A stretch of 64,000 nucleotides of DNA from Dendrocalamus latiflorus (Eukaryota > Streptophyta > Magnoliopsida > Poales > Poaceae): contig CM029650.1 in NCBI GenBank assembly GCA_017311315.1, positions 21,423,374-21,487,373 on the forward strand. Reading direction: 5' to 3'. The notes under the pieces were generated by a model, which was not told the DNA's origin, did not search any database, and worked only from the letters and a program-made list of their open reading frames with translations. How positions within the stretch are numbered: position 1 is the first letter of the stretch; every line of letters begins with the position of its first letter. Below, in pieces: positions 35,718 through 47,765 of this stretch. The translations under genes and the position numbers were made by a program.

Positions 35718-37050
35718 ATTTAGGGATGTTTGGTTGGATGAGGGGAACTAAATTGTAACCGGAAGTAGTGCCACTACATGAACAGAAAACAAGAAATCTT
35801 GAAATAAATATAGAATTTTTCTACTTGCAATATTTTGCGCCTATTGGCACGCTTCTTATTCTTGAGAATAGACACACTCAACTTTTCCTCTATTTAGATG
35901 ACATGTTGATCAAATTTGTACCTCTTCAATTACACCTTCTGCTGGAAGTGTCTAGCTTTAGGATATTTCCTTTTCAGTTTTTAAAAGCTGCTTTTCGGTT
36001 TTTCTACAGTAATTAGTTTTCAAACAGAATTTTTTTTCAAGACAGAGTTTACAAATTGATTGTAGTGTACGCTGTAGTGACTTCATGTTTATTAGCCACA
36101 ATAGCACGCGAGTTTATATTACTTCATACTCCTTATAAATAGACTAAACCTCATAAACCACAATTATAAATCATAAACCGAAGAAAAAAGAACCAGCCTG
36201 TGTGGCCCAGTGTTCATTAAGAAATTAAAATCCTCATTATTATGATCGATTGCACTTAAAGCTCAATTTGCAAGTACCCGCATATCGATCCTAAATTTGG
36301 CGTTCGTACAGGGGCATCACAAACAGGAAACAGCCATGTGCAGCTTTCGATTAGGAGAGACGAATCTATCCGGCATCACTCATGGCACTTGGATGCAAAA
36401 CTACCATGCCTCGATCGATCCGCAATGATGGAGCAGAAGTTGTATTAGCGCATTTCCAATTACTTTGTTATGTCTATGTCCTCTATATATATTATTTAAA
36501 AATAACTGTAGATATAACTCTTTAAATACATAATATCTATCAATATATCAAATAAATAAATTTACACCTCTCATCTTTCTCTCCCCCTCTCCTTCCTCAT
36601 ATATGTTATAGATTTAATGGGATAGATATAACCCTTCTCTCTTATGACTCTAATGTATGTTTTAGCTATATCTTTTTATTAGTTTGTGTGTTTAAATAAT
36701 GTTAAGACACTGCTTTCCTTTTCTCATCTTATATAGATAACTAATTATTAGCTTTATATATTATACAATATGGAGTATATGGAGTGCTCTGCAACTCGGA
36801 TGGATAAAGGCATGCTCTCGCGCGCACTGCCAAAAAAAAAAATTATGTTTAATTATTTACACCTTTCCCAAGCTTTAAAAAAGGGGTCTGGGTCATTTTT
36901 GTGATTTGATAGCTTAGAAGAATATTGGACAAGCCCTCGTTTTCAAGACACAATTTGGAGAACGGCATCCTTTTCTTGATTGATTAGCTGGCGAAAATCT
37001 ACCCCCACACATTGCCAAATTGGTGTTTTTTTGTGCAAAGGAAGATCCTC
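35718..37050. other. Unassigned AT-rich sequence
   Basis: No gene is recognised. AT-rich stretches with a CTCCCCCTCT tract near 36,580 may be a decayed MITE. Confidence 0.35.
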
Positions 37051-37059
37051 TTTATGATG

Positions 37060-38830
37060 TTAATGTTAGACCATATAATGGTCGTAAATTTATTGATGAC
37101 GAATAATTGATTTTTGGGTTGCATTGAAATTTACGTTTGAAAAAGTTTTGGTCGATATTGTTTTACAGAACTGGAATCGGCAAACTTTGACCACGTCTAG
37201 CTTCGATCACCGCAGATTTTGACCATGTCTGACTTCGACCACGGCCGGCTTTGACTATGGCAAATTGACCACGGCAGGTAATCGCAGATTTCGACCTCGA
37301 ACAGTGAACTGGTCGTAAGCGACAGTGAACAGGTCTTAGCTACATTACTTTCCTATGGTCATAGCTACAGCAACTGGTCGATACTCGATACTCTTAGACT
37401 TTACGGTCTACTATCATTGTCTTAAACTTTTTGATTGGTTGTAGTAGACTTCGCGATCAATAGTCAAAGGCTTTGCGATCAGTTGCCATAGGCTTCATGA
37501 TCGGTACTCGTAGATTTCATGATCGGTTCAAGTGCTTCAATTCTTGTTATCTTCGAGTACTTGTGTTAGGCCAGCGGTATGACTGGCTGGTGCATGGTGC
37601 TCAGTGATCAGTGAACAGTGCTCGAAAGAACAGTACTCGAAGGATTCGGTACACGGAAGATCAAAGTACTCGATGGTCAGATGGTTGTGGTACTCGGAAG
37701 TCGGAAGGACTCGGTACTCAGTAGTTGGAAGGACTCGGTACTCGATGGTTGTGGTTTCCGTGATCATGGTCAGCGATCGGTTCTCGAAGACTTGTGGTAT
37801 GTAATCGGTACTCGTAGGCTTCAAGTAAGCGTTGGGATAGCGGTCTGACTAGCTATGTTCGGCGGTTGGACTAGTCGTGCTGAGTGGTTGGAAGGTAGAT
37901 TTCTGGAGAGCGTGAAAATTGTAGTCATGGATGATCTGGTTGGTATTAGTAGTTGGTTTGGTTCTTGTCTATAGATAGACGAGGGTGAGTTATATGTGGG
38001 TGTGTTGATGTCGGTTAAGGTATGGAGAACTTGTATTGGAAAAACATTCTTTGGTCTTTGATGTGTAGATTGGCGTGGAGATAGGCGTGGTTGGTGACGA
38101 CGAAGACCGGGACTAGGGTGGAAAAAATCTGAGATCCAGGTAGCCGAGGATGTCACGTGAGGTGGTTGGGCTCATACTGGAACACATGGAGATCAAAGGT
38201 GATGCGTGGAAAAGATACGGGAGGTACAGTCCCGGAGCCTTCAACATGTGAGATGGGTGATGCGTGATGAAGATATAGAAGGTGCGGTCCTGAAGGCGTC
38301 GTCATGTGATGAGTTGTAGAATGAGTCTATAACTTGAAAGATTTAGAAATATGATAAAACCTATTTTTGGAAGGGTTTTGAGTCCCTTGAATTCTGGTAG
38401 AGATAAGGTTTTAAGTCTATGTTTGAGGTAGACACGGTTTGTGATATTAACCTATAAAAGTAGGGAGAGGCTATAGGTTAACAGACGTGGTTTTGAGAGA
38501 GCTTTCGTCGATAAGGCTTTTAGGGGTGCTTGAGAGGGTACTTTGTAAATCCATAAAATTCCAGCAATAAAGATAGTCTTGAATCAATCTGGTTATTGAT
38601 TTGCTTGAAGTGTGCTAGTGATTGTTGGTAGTTTGGATCATGCAACAACGAGCAAAGTGATTGAGCGAAGCGGTCGAACAGATCGGTCGATAGAGCAAAA
38701 CGGTTGATCAAACAGTCGTACACTGAGCATTTGATCAGGCGATTGATCACTAAGCGGTCAAAAGCATCATTGATCGTTAGGAGAGTCCAAAAAAATGGTG
38801 ACAATGATTCATCCCATCTGATTGCAATAA
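37060..38830 (+). mobile_element. Possible LTR with internal short repeats
   Basis: A TATA-like element (CCTATAAAAGTAGG, about 38,450) is followed by a plausible AATAAA signal near 38,567, as in an LTR R region. Upstream, 37,170-37,850 is rich in imperfect repeats of GACCACG, GGTACTCG and GGAAGGACTCGGTACTC. I did not find a matching partner, convincing ends, or a target duplication. Treat the boundaries as approximate. Confidence 0.35.
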
Positions 38831-39963
38831 TAGATCCTACAGTTAATTACTACTATGGACAGATGTAGATCAAACTATTTGCACGATAGTTATGAAAAAA
38901 TAGCCAAGTAACACTGCAAAATATGCAAATTGGAAAACGACATCCAACGCGAGGGCGATGAATTAATGGAACCTAGATAAGCACCAAACGATGCTATTTT
39001 TTCAACTTCCAATATTACCTTTACTTGCAGGTTGTTGCGCATCTTTCAGCATAGAAGAATTAATATATCTTGTTTCATATCTTCTTTGTCACAGCTCACA
39101 ACTAAGAGCAACTCCAGCAGTAGCCCTCAAAACAGGGCCTCTACTTTTTATTTGAGGGCTCTATTTTTTGAGCTACACTCCAGCAGGAGCTCTCAAAACA
39201 GGACCCTCAAATTCATTCTTAGAGGGGATGACACATAGGACCCACCTTCATCCTCATCCTACTTTTGAGGGCCGAGGGGCAAAAAACTCATAGCATCTCC
39301 AACAATCCCCCTAAATCTCCCCCTAAATCAATTTATTGGGAAATTGTGTAAAAAGTCTTCTCCAACAACTCCCCTAAACACCCCCCTATTTCTATTCCCC
39401 CCCAAAACTCTCCCAAAACCCAGGTAGAAACCGGGAACTTTCAGGGGTCCCGTATCCTCGCTCCCGCCGTCACGCGCGCTGGGAAAAAAAGTTCGCGCCA
39501 CATTTTTCCTTCACAGCTCGCCGCCCCCGCCTTTTTCCTAGCCACATCTCCCCACTCGCCGCCCCAATCCTGCCAAACCGGCGCCCCCCACCCGGCGCCC
39601 CTTATCCCCGGCGCCACGTGTCCCCGGCGTCCCGCGACGGCCGGACGCCGCCCGACGCCCCGGCGCCCCGCGGCCTCCAGACGCCGCCCGACGTCGCCCG
39701 CGGCCTCCAGACGCGCCGACGCCTCGCGGCCAGACTCCTCGATGCCCTGCGGCGTCCCGACACTCCGACGCTCCGCGGCCCGACGCCCCGACGCCTGACG
39801 CCCCGACGCCCTGCGACCTCCCGACGTGGTAACCATCTCGTATCTGTACTCCATGTTTTGAGATACTTGATGCCTGTGGATCTATACTAGGGTTTCCGTT
39901 TTGTCCATACACTGTGTGGTAACGAGGTTGTAAACGAAGCAGTGATAATAGGCATTTTCTGCA

Positions 39964-41028
39964 ATGGAGGGACAGGGCTATTTCATGGGTTTGATGAACC
40001 AGAGTCCAGGAAATGCCGGAATGGAATGGGATGGCACAGGAAGCCCTCCGGAAGAGCAACCTGAACCTACTCCCACAACAAAAGGGAGCACAAAAAGTAG
40101 GAACAAGAACTTCAGCGAAAATGAAGATATACTACTCGTGAAAGCTTGGTTGAACACCAGTACAGATCCAATTCCAGGAACAAATCAAAAGCGTGCGGCA
40201 TATTGGACAAGGGTACATGAAGCCTTCATTTGTGAAAAGGATGTTGTATTAGATCGTACTCCAAATTCTCTATCACATCGGTGGACAGTGATTAAGAGTG
40301 TGTCAATAAGTTTTGTGGGAGCTTTGCTGCAATTGAAGGAAGAAATCAAAGTGGAAAGACTTTTGAAGATAATGTACATGTTTTGATCACTATGTCTGAT
40401 TTCTATTAATTTTGGTTGGCAACTAATATAATATTGTTTTTTGTAGCTTATGGATGCACGTGCTTTGTACAAGGCTGAGGATAAAGAAAACAAATCCTTT
40501 ACTCTATTGCACTGTTGGCACGTATTAAGATTTGAACCAAAATAGCATGACAAGATGGCTCAACTGGCAGCTCAGAAACCTACCCAAAAGAAACAAAGGG
40601 ATCTTGGAGATTCAATTCTGGATTTGACAGGTGATGGAAATGAAGAGAATCTGAATTTTGCCAATAATGTCAACTGTTGCCCAGATCCTCCAGTTCCGAA
40701 GCGGCCAATTGGTAGAAAGAAGGCTAAACAACAGCTCCGTAATGGAGTAGGTGATGCTTGCATTGAGGCATTCGATAATATGTGGGAGAAAAAGAAGATA
40801 TCCGATGATTACAAAGGAGTAAAAAAGGATGAAAGGTTTAACAAATCCTTGCAAATTGAACAAGAGAGGCTGCAAATAGAGAAGGACCAGTCGAAGCTGA
40901 AACTTATGTTAGAAGAGGAGAGAATCATGACAATGGACATTAGTGGTCTGCCTATTGAGCAGCAGCTTTACTATAGGAGCCTACGGAGTGAGATACTCAC
41001 TCGTCGAGGGATCAACAGTATGGTCTGA
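39964..41028 (+). pseudogene. Harbinger Myb/SANT accessory protein (NAM-associated type)
   Basis: The reading starts MEGQGYFMGLMNQ and includes a SANT-like helix region (NFSENEDILLVKAWLN, about residues 50-65, then a SHRW motif). Such proteins bind element ends and help the transposase enter the nucleus. Two lesions are visible. A 1-base loss near 40,294-40,298 moves the conserved NKFCG-type segment into another frame. TAG replaces a Trp codon at about 40,543, just before HDKMAQL. An intron ends at the acceptor TTTTTTGTAG near 40,446. The 3' part (40555-41028), rich in Lys/Gln and ending RRGINSMV, is still open. Confidence 0.8.
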
Positions 41029-41892
41029 TTTTGCTCCGCTTCATTCAGTATCATCTGTTTTTAGTTTATTTCAATCGAACTTTGTTTAGGTAATTGATTC
41101 TGAACTTCCAAGGATCTTGTATGATCATCAGATTTTACTAGTTCAAGTGTTGAATGTGGACCTTATATTTTCCTATATGTTCCTGTATGATGCATGTGAT
41201 GTTTCCTGTATGATGCTTGTGATGCTTCCTGTGATCCTCCAGGGCAGCCTCAATAACGGATGACCATAATATTCTTAAGCTCTGAGTTGGTTGTGGGAGC
41301 AAACTTCGTCCTAGATTGACCATCCTATGTGTTCCTCCAGGGCAGTCTCAGGTGTCGAAGCTGATAAACTATGAAAAATGCCGTTTCTGGAAGCTTCCCC
41401 TTATGTTGCCATAAATATGTCTGCACAGCAACAAGCATTCTACATGAGTGTGAGGGAGGACATCATGAACCGTCGGGGTGGTCATGCTTAGTGTGTGCTT
41501 TATGGTCTACTAATTAGTTTGTGTATTCAAGCTAAGGCTGCTTCTATCATACTATATGTCGTCCTATAGCACGATGAGGGCAAAAACATGTGCCGGCGAG
41601 TAATGCATGGCTCATATTATTAGCTGCGAAAAGATTAACTATGTGCCACTAAAAAGTATCATGGCATAAATCATGTGCCGGCAATCCTTGAATACAGGGG
41701 CATATATATATGGGCATATATATGTGCCTTGAATTGTAATCGCGGCACATGCTATGTGCCGCGATGTGCCGGCAATCCTTGAATACAGGGGCACATATAG
41801 ATTATACGCAAGAAAAGAGGTCGGCTCATTCTAAACCTGCAAATAAATACAAAATTATTACAATCAATAGTAACTAAAATATTTTAATTAAA

Positions 41893-42164
41893 CAGTAAAC
41901 ATGACACAATACAAACCTACGTCTGAAGAATTCTGGTCCATATGTAGGATCATCGGAGAAATAATCTTCATATAATTTTTGGTGTCCTTCTTGTCTCTTA
42001 CGACGAACAATTTTATGCCCAGGAACAGAACCACCCTGTTTAGGTGCACTCATGGATGTATAATACGTATGAATTATAGATGCAGACTGGATAAAGAAAT
42101 CATCATCATCATCCGATGAGGACGAGTCCAGTACTTGTTGCAACAAAGACTTGCGCCCGCTCAT
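41893..42164 (-). pseudogene. N-terminal part of a Harbinger transposase
   Basis: The frame begins MSGRKSLLQQVLDSSSSDDD and continues through RGGSVPGH-like and YEDYFSDDPTYGPEFFRRRF segments, the typical start of plant PIF/Harbinger transposases. Similarity ends after RRRF. The catalytic DDE part is absent: 41,050-41,890 holds non-coding sequence, including a direct repeat of TGTGCCGGCAATCCTTGAA at about 41,675 and 41,767. The element is therefore non-autonomous. Confidence 0.75.
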
Positions 42165-42310
42165 AGTTCCACGTATCTACAAGGACGCACCAAACTGAAG
42201 CAGCATCGGGAGATCGAAATCGGGCGCCGGGCGACGTCCTTGCGATGGCTGATGGCGATGCGACCTTGTCAACGCGTGCTTCTGTTGCCACCGCAGAATC
42301 GAGCAACGGA

Positions 42311-42655
42311 CAGCGAGATGAAGGTGGCGCGGACGCGGACGCGAGACGAGGGCTTCAACTTCCGCGCGGCGCACTAGGGCGACCTGCACCGGCGGCTCCA
42401 CGAGGCGTTGCCGGCCGCGGTGACCGTGCTCTGGGGGCACCAGTTCCTGTCGTTTGAGGTATCGGATGACGGCGAACGCGGGGTCGTCACGACGACTTGC
42501 GTGCTCCAGACCGGAGAAACGGTGGAGGTCGCCGGAGATTTGCTTGTCGCGGCAGATGGCTGCACGTCGTCGATCCGCCGGCGCTTCCTCCCTGACCTCA
42601 AGCTGGCGGCCAACTCTCCAGGATCGCTCACGATCAAAATTACGTATCGAGCAAA
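42311..42655 (+). pseudogene. Captured FAD-dependent monooxygenase fragment
   Basis: The frame gives FNFRAAH, then a TAG where Trp is expected, then GDLHRRLHEALPAAVTVLWGH (read across the stop) and LVAADGCTSSIRRRFLPDLKL. The VAADG..S..R segment is the second conserved FAD-contact motif of flavoprotein hydroxylases of the zeaxanthin-epoxidase/salicylate-hydroxylase-like family. Only a middle slice of such a protein is present; the N-terminal GxGxxG region and the C-terminal half are missing. It lies inside the inner Harbinger element, so it was probably carried in by that element. Confidence 0.75.
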
Positions 42656-43021
42656 GTAAATGGGCCGGTTGTTAATGTTGGGCCAGATTCAAAATACTAT
42701 TAGGATATATTTAGGGGTGCTGTTGGAGGAGGGGACTAAAATAGGTTAACAAATTTTTTGGGCTGCCCCTAAAAGGTGTCTTTTGGGGTGGGTTTTTAGG
42801 GGGATTGTTGGAGATGCTCTCACTCCAGCAGGGCCCCTACTTGAGCCCTCAAAAGTAGGGGCTCCCTCCAGACCCCCAGGAATGAGGGCTCGAGGGGGAG
42901 ATTTGAGGGCCCCCTACTTTTGAGGTCTCAAGTAGGGGCCTTGCTGGAGTGAGTTTTTTGCCCCTCGGCTCTCAAAAGTAGGATAAGGGCTCAAGTAGGG
43001 GCCCTGCTGGAGTTGCTCTAA

Positions 43022-43625
43022 CAAATAACTAGTGGGTTAGAGATGCTTGTGCATTTCGTTTTCAGGAGGGAACAATGGATCGATGACAAAATGTCAACGG
43101 ACTGCACCATAAAAGCACTAGAGGTATCATAGAGAGAGAATAGTTTTGTAATTACGCTGCCATGTTATTTTGTACTAAAAGAACACGAATCCATTCCGTG
43201 GAGAATTATTCAAGTCTCTACACGCATAAATTAGAATTAACCTCAGATTTGTTTATAAGGTTCGTCTAAACTCGACCAGAATCAGATCCCAAATTCGAAG
43301 GAAAAAAATATATATCTAAATCCCAAAGTCTCTTTTTGGTTTTGAAGAGGGTCTCCCTCTAGATCTAATTGCGTCGCATCGAGATCATCCCTTCGCCCGA
43401 AGTTAAAAGGGAGAAAAGGATATCTTGCTAGGGCTTTGGGACATCCTTTTCTTCCTAATGCAACTTTGGGCTTAACCATAATATATGGGGGGTTCGCATT
43501 TTGTTTATAAGAGATTGCTTAACCATAATATATGGGGGTTCACATTTCGATCATGTAGGCCTGCCCAGCTAGCTACTTTGTTTTAGATGTTTGTGGATGG
43601 GAATTCTCAACTAGCTAGTTGAGTA
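43022..43625. other. Unassigned sequence
   Basis: No gene or element is recognised. TTAACCATAATATATGGGGG occurs twice, near 43,474 and 43,519. Confidence 0.35.
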
Positions 43626-43875
43626 CTTCCCCAGTCTAAGTTTATAAGATATATTTTCTTTTGGTACATAGACCAAGAAGATATTGAAAATAGCTAGGCT
43701 ACCCTTAATTATTATCTTTAAACACTATACTCAATATAAGCATGTAGAGAATATAAAGTAAAACTGAATATTTATTAGAGGTATAGAGAAAACCTCATAC
43801 TAATTTTATATTAGAATATAAAATACGTATTATATTTATAGATAAGATCATTAAAAAATGTCTTATTTATTGGAG
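43626..43875. mobile_element. Diverged Stowaway MITE
   Basis: It begins CTTCCCCAGTCTAAGTTTAT and ends with the near-inverse ATTTATTGGAG, between TA dinucleotides. Several TIR positions have drifted. Confidence 0.6.
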
Positions 43876-44397
43876 TAATTTGGTACAAATATCTTGCGCA
43901 TTACTGCATAACAAATACTATGCAAAAGCACTTGTCCTTTACAGGTTGGTCCACGAGGGCGCCATGTGGTCATCTCTGATAGAGATGAGCATTGGGCCGT
44001 ACCGTATCGGCACGGCCAGGCCCATCATGTTTTGGGCCGTGTCATGCCATACCAACTTAGTCTGATCATCCCACCGTACGGTACTATACCAGCCCGCCTC
44101 GTCTCCGTTCCAGGAAAACACACGGCCGGCCTCCCATCTATAATCACTGAGACCAAACCAACTGAATAATCAATTAGCACCACACGGCGTGGACGGATCA
44201 TTAGCCATGAATTCCTTCGGTCCGCTAGATTTAGGGCTAATAAGTTGCAGCCTAAAAGTTTAACACTCCGTAAGGTTGTCATCACCATAATTGCTGATAA
44301 TTTTGCGACTGAAAAACTCGACAAAATTGCATACTACTGTCGCACCGTGCGTGAAAACGGCTGCCGACGAGCTCCGTATTACTGAACGCTGCGGTCC

Positions 44398-44668
44398 TGA
44401 TCGGTTCGGCTTGTGCTTCTGGCTTATTTTTCACTATTCATAAATTTCGTCTTTTTCTGAACTTTTAGCTTTTTGTTGAGCTTTTTTGCCGGCTCTTTTT
44501 TTTCCCGTATTCGTTTGTACTATACATACTGGGCTAACATATTTTTTATATTTTTAAATTTTTTTAAATTTAATTATGCTAAATAAGCCTCTGTCAGCTA
44601 CAATGTTTTTTTCAGCTAGCTACAGTGTTTTCAGCCATAAGCCATAAGCTTTTAAGCCCAACTGATCA
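44398..44668. mobile_element. Dispersed MITE family, copy 3
   Basis: The best-preserved copy. The terminal repeats are TGATCGGTTCGGCTT and, reversed from the right, TGATCAGTTGGGCTT. The interior shares TTTTTCACTATTCATAAATT with copies 1 and 2. Confidence 0.7.
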
Positions 44669-44704
44669 CCACCAGATCTGTTGGTCTGCTATGGTTGAAT
44701 CGTG

Positions 44705-44960
44705 AGAACTATCTATATTCGTATGTGGATCGGTTTTTGTTGTGGTTTATAATTTTTAGTTAAAGATAAATAAGTAATGGTTGAAAAAATGATTTCTAGA
44801 AGGAAAGAGTGCGACAAACAAAATGTAAGAGAGATACATGCGTGTGACAAAAGCGAGAGAAGTGATATATGTGATGTATCCATGACCCTCTGTTTTATCT
44901 CTAGGACGAGACGATAACGAAAAAAAAGTAGAGAAGTCATATCAAGAAACTAAGTATTCA
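44705..44960. mobile_element. Relative of the Tourist-like MITE at 34183
   Basis: The order of motifs matches: GATTTCTAGAA with AGAGAGA, then GATACATGCGTGTGA, TGTGATGTATCCATGACCC and TTATCTCTAG. Ends and target duplication are not resolved. Confidence 0.45.
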
Positions 44961-45213
44961 TATTACATTTTAATTTTTTTAAGTAGAAGTCAGTACAAAT
45001 AGTATCATGTAAACTATATTCATATGTCTGTCGGTAGATATGAATGGAGCAGGTATTCGAATCGAGAGTACGTCAATAATATAGAGCGTCAATAATATAG
45101 GACGTTTGTGAGATTCACAACACGCCGATGCCCTCTTCTTTTTCACCTCCAAAACAGATGTCTCCCCTCCCTGTGTCTACAGTCCACTCCACCACCTCCC
45201 CTAACCGGCGCGT

Positions 45214-45594
45214 ATTCTCTGACGTAGAGGAGCTGTGACTTAGCTCCTCTACACCGTTCATTTTCAGATGAGAGCTCCAGATTTTTTTTCAGTTTTGATT
45301 TTTTTACTTCTAGTTTTTAGTTTTTTATTTTTATCTTTTTCTAGTTGTTTCTTTTTTAATTTTTTATATTATCTTGTTAAAATAACCTATTTTTTATTTA
45401 AATAAAAAATAGGTTATTTTAACACAGATAATATAAAAAATTTAAAAAAGAAAAAACTAGAACAAGATAAAAATAAAAAACTAAAAACTAGAAGTAAAAA
45501 ATCAAAAGTAAAAAAATCTGAAGCTCTCATCTGAGAATGGACGACTGAGAGGAGCTAAGTCACAGCGTGACTTAGCTCCTCTACGTCAGAGAAT
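45214..45594. mobile_element. Fold-back MITE, a near-perfect 381-bp palindrome
   Basis: The two halves are inverse copies about 190 bp long, meeting at TTTTTTATTTAAATAAAAAA near 45,403. Outer ends are ATTCTCTGACGTAGAGGAGC and its inverse. The right end also carries a small internal hairpin, AGGAGCTAAGTCAC..GTGACTTAGCTCCT. No target duplication is evident. A transcript through it would form a long double-stranded stem. Confidence 0.85.
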
Positions 45595-46364
45595 CCCATT
45601 CGCTCCCCTAACAGCCCCACCTGTCCCTGAACTTTCAACGAGAATTTATTGTGGCTTTTAAATTGGAATCGGGAGCTTTCAGGTAAAAATGAAAGAAGAA
45701 TTTAACAGGCAACCGATGAATTTTCACTATATATCGAATAAACTTTCAACTGGAATTGCCGGCTTCCGACTAAAAACTGAAGAAACCTTCGATTAGAATA
45801 GGGGGCTATCGACAAAAAAAAAATGGAATAAACTTTCTATTGGATTTAGGGCTTTCGACTAAAAAGTTGGATAACTTTCGTATCTATACACTAAACTTTG
45901 ATATGACCTTACCTGCATAGTTTCAAACGAGGCTGCTGATACCGGCGGCACGCTACACTCCATTGGAGGTCCGAAGAAAACCCATATGTTTGCAATCCGA
46001 AGAAGCAATACGATTATCCTGAGTATCCAAAAGCATTATCCATCTACCGACAGTAGCCCAGACTTTCATCCTGTTCTTTTTCAGCTTATGATTTCCTCCG
46101 AACAAACGAATAGGACGGTTTCTCTGTCGCCTTTTCGAAACGGCTTATCAGAACAGTCATTTCAAAGCAGCTTATCAACATTTAGTTTATTCATAAAACA
46201 CTCATATCAGAATAAAAAACAGTTAACCGTAGCTAAAAAGAACACTCATGTTACCCGCCGTTTTGGTGGGCCACGCCGAACACCACCTTTGAGGGGCCCG
46301 CTGCTCCCTGCCCTTGGGGCTTGGGTACCCGGCGGGTAGACCCGACGGGCGCGTCAACTTTAGG
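45595..46364. other. Unassigned sequence
   Basis: The sequence at 45,640-45,860 contains several imperfect AACTTTC and GGGCTTTCGACTAAAA-type repeats. No gene is recognised. Confidence 0.3.
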
Positions 46365-46373
46365 TTTTCTTTT

Positions 46374-46652
46374 GAGTAAAGTCCATTACCGGTCCTTTAA
46401 CTTTTTATGCTGTGTCATTCTGGTCCATAAACTTTTAAAGTATGTCATTCCGGTCCTTAAACTTTCAAAGTGTGGCAATATCCTATGTAGTTGTAGCAGT
46501 GAACTTTTTATGCTGTGTCATCCCGGTCCATAGACTTTCAAAAGAAATTGCTACACTTTGAAAGTTTAAGGACCGGGATGACATACTTTAAAAGTTTATG
46601 AACCGGGATGACACAGCATAAAAAGTTTAAGTACCGGTAATGGACTTTACTC
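46374..46652. mobile_element. Mutator-like MITE with 9-bp target duplication
   Basis: Inverted repeats of about 110-135 bp begin GAGTAAAGTCCATTACCGG. The 9-bp sequence TTTTCTTTT is repeated exactly at 46365-46373 and 46653-46661. Nine-base duplications are typical of Mutator-like elements, although the target here is low-complexity. Confidence 0.8.
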
Positions 46653-47045
46653 TTTTCTTTTCTTTTGAGGCAAAACTCTACTCAAGGGCTTCAACGACAA
46701 TATCGCCATTAATTAGCTAGTATTTTTTTTTGAAGAAACAGTTAGCTAGTACTCTAGCTTCAAGTCAGCTGTGATGACACTTGTGATTTTCTTTTGTGCG
46801 ACGGAAATTTTGTGATTGAATCCATCGAACTATTTTCCCATCAAAGAGAAAAAAAAGGGAGAAGAGATTCTGTGCAAACGGTGGTTACGACTACATTAAT
46901 GAGTCGAGCTACGAAGAAGAGTACGTTGACAATCCGCGTCCAATAGCTCAACAAACAGAGACTTGTCAAATCGTGATGGTAATCTATAGACTAGTACGGA
47001 TTTTAATCGCGTGCTATAGCATAAAGGAATACAAAGGAATATAAG

Positions 47046-47446
47046 TAGGGGTGCAAATGGGTCGGATTCGGACGGATATTGTTGTTACCATATCTTAACC
47101 TATATTTTTTCTCCGGATTCGGTACCAATCTGATTCGGTGCCGGATCGGTCAGGATTAACTCGTTTGTAAGGAATGCATGCAGTACAGCAAATGGAGTAG
47201 GAGGACGTACTGTCAAAAACTTGATGTTACTACTTAATAGCTGATGTGGAAGATTTTATTTTACCATTGCAAAAGAAAATGAAACGTCAAATAGTAGCAC
47301 TAACCTGAAATCAAACTTGAAGACGTATCGGATTCGGACGGATATTGCTGTTACCATATCCTAATCCATATTTTTTCTCCAGATTTGGTACCAATCGGAT
47401 TCGGTGCCGGGTCGGTCGGGATTAACCCGACCCGTTTGCACCCCTA
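47046..47446. mobile_element. Non-autonomous hAT element with internal duplication
   Basis: The ends TAGGGGTGCAAATGGGTCGG and its inverse are flanked by the exact 8-bp duplication AATATAAG (47038-47045 and 47447-47454). Inside, about 105 bp starting CGGATTCGGACGGATATTG occur twice in direct orientation (about 47,063 and 47,330), separated by unrelated sequence. Confidence 0.9.
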
Positions 47447-47499
47447 AATATAAGGGGAGAGGTGGAGATAACGTGACTTCTGGCGTTTTGCACCCCTAA

Positions 47500-47765
47500 A
47501 CTTGATGTGACTTCTGGCGTTTAGCTTATTTTTTACTATTCTTAACTTTTGTCTTTTTTCTGACTTTTTAACTTATTTGAAACTTTTTTGCTGATTCTTT
47601 TTTTCCATGTTTGTTTGTATTATACGTGATGAGCCAACCCTTTTTATTTTTATTTTTTTTAAATTTAATTATGCCAAATAAGTCACCACCAGCTATAATG
47701 TAATTTCAACCAGTTACAGTAAAAATTCAGTTATAAGCCACCAGAATTCAGCCCAACCGAGCATC
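47500..47765. mobile_element. Dispersed MITE family, copy 4
   Basis: Shares the TTTTTTACTATTC, TTTTTTGCTGATTC and CAGCCCAACCGAGCATCACC segments with the other three copies, but is the most diverged. Confidence 0.55.

Larger units (their letters stand above)
39291..42819. mobile_element. Inner, degenerate PIF/Harbinger element
   Basis: The termini TAGCATCTCCAACAATCCCC and the inverse of GGGGATTGTTGGAGATGCTC match over about 25 bp. A 3-bp TCA flanks both sides (39288-39290 and 42820-42822); TWA is usual for this superfamily. Inside are the two expected Harbinger genes, both broken: a Myb/SANT-type accessory protein on the plus strand and the start of a transposase on the minus strand. A foreign FAD-monooxygenase fragment lies near the right end. 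The 5' part (39,420-39,840) is a GC-rich CGACGCCC-type repeat. Confidence 0.85.
39106..43018. mobile_element. Outer PIF/Harbinger element
   Basis: Ends GAGCAACTCCAGCAG and CTGCTGGAGTTGCTC are inverse, with TAA duplicated at 39103-39105 and 43019-43021. The outer arms (39106-39290 and 42820-43018) match the family at 10950-12015. Everything between them is a second element inserted into it. Confidence 0.85.

Noticed and set aside
37060..38830. A complete retrotransposon
   Set aside because: No gag or pol, no second LTR and no convincing primer-binding site; kept only as a possible LTR.
43970..44320. Open frames upstream of MITE copy 3 as a gene
   Set aside because: Overlapping frames on both strands with no splice signals or domain.
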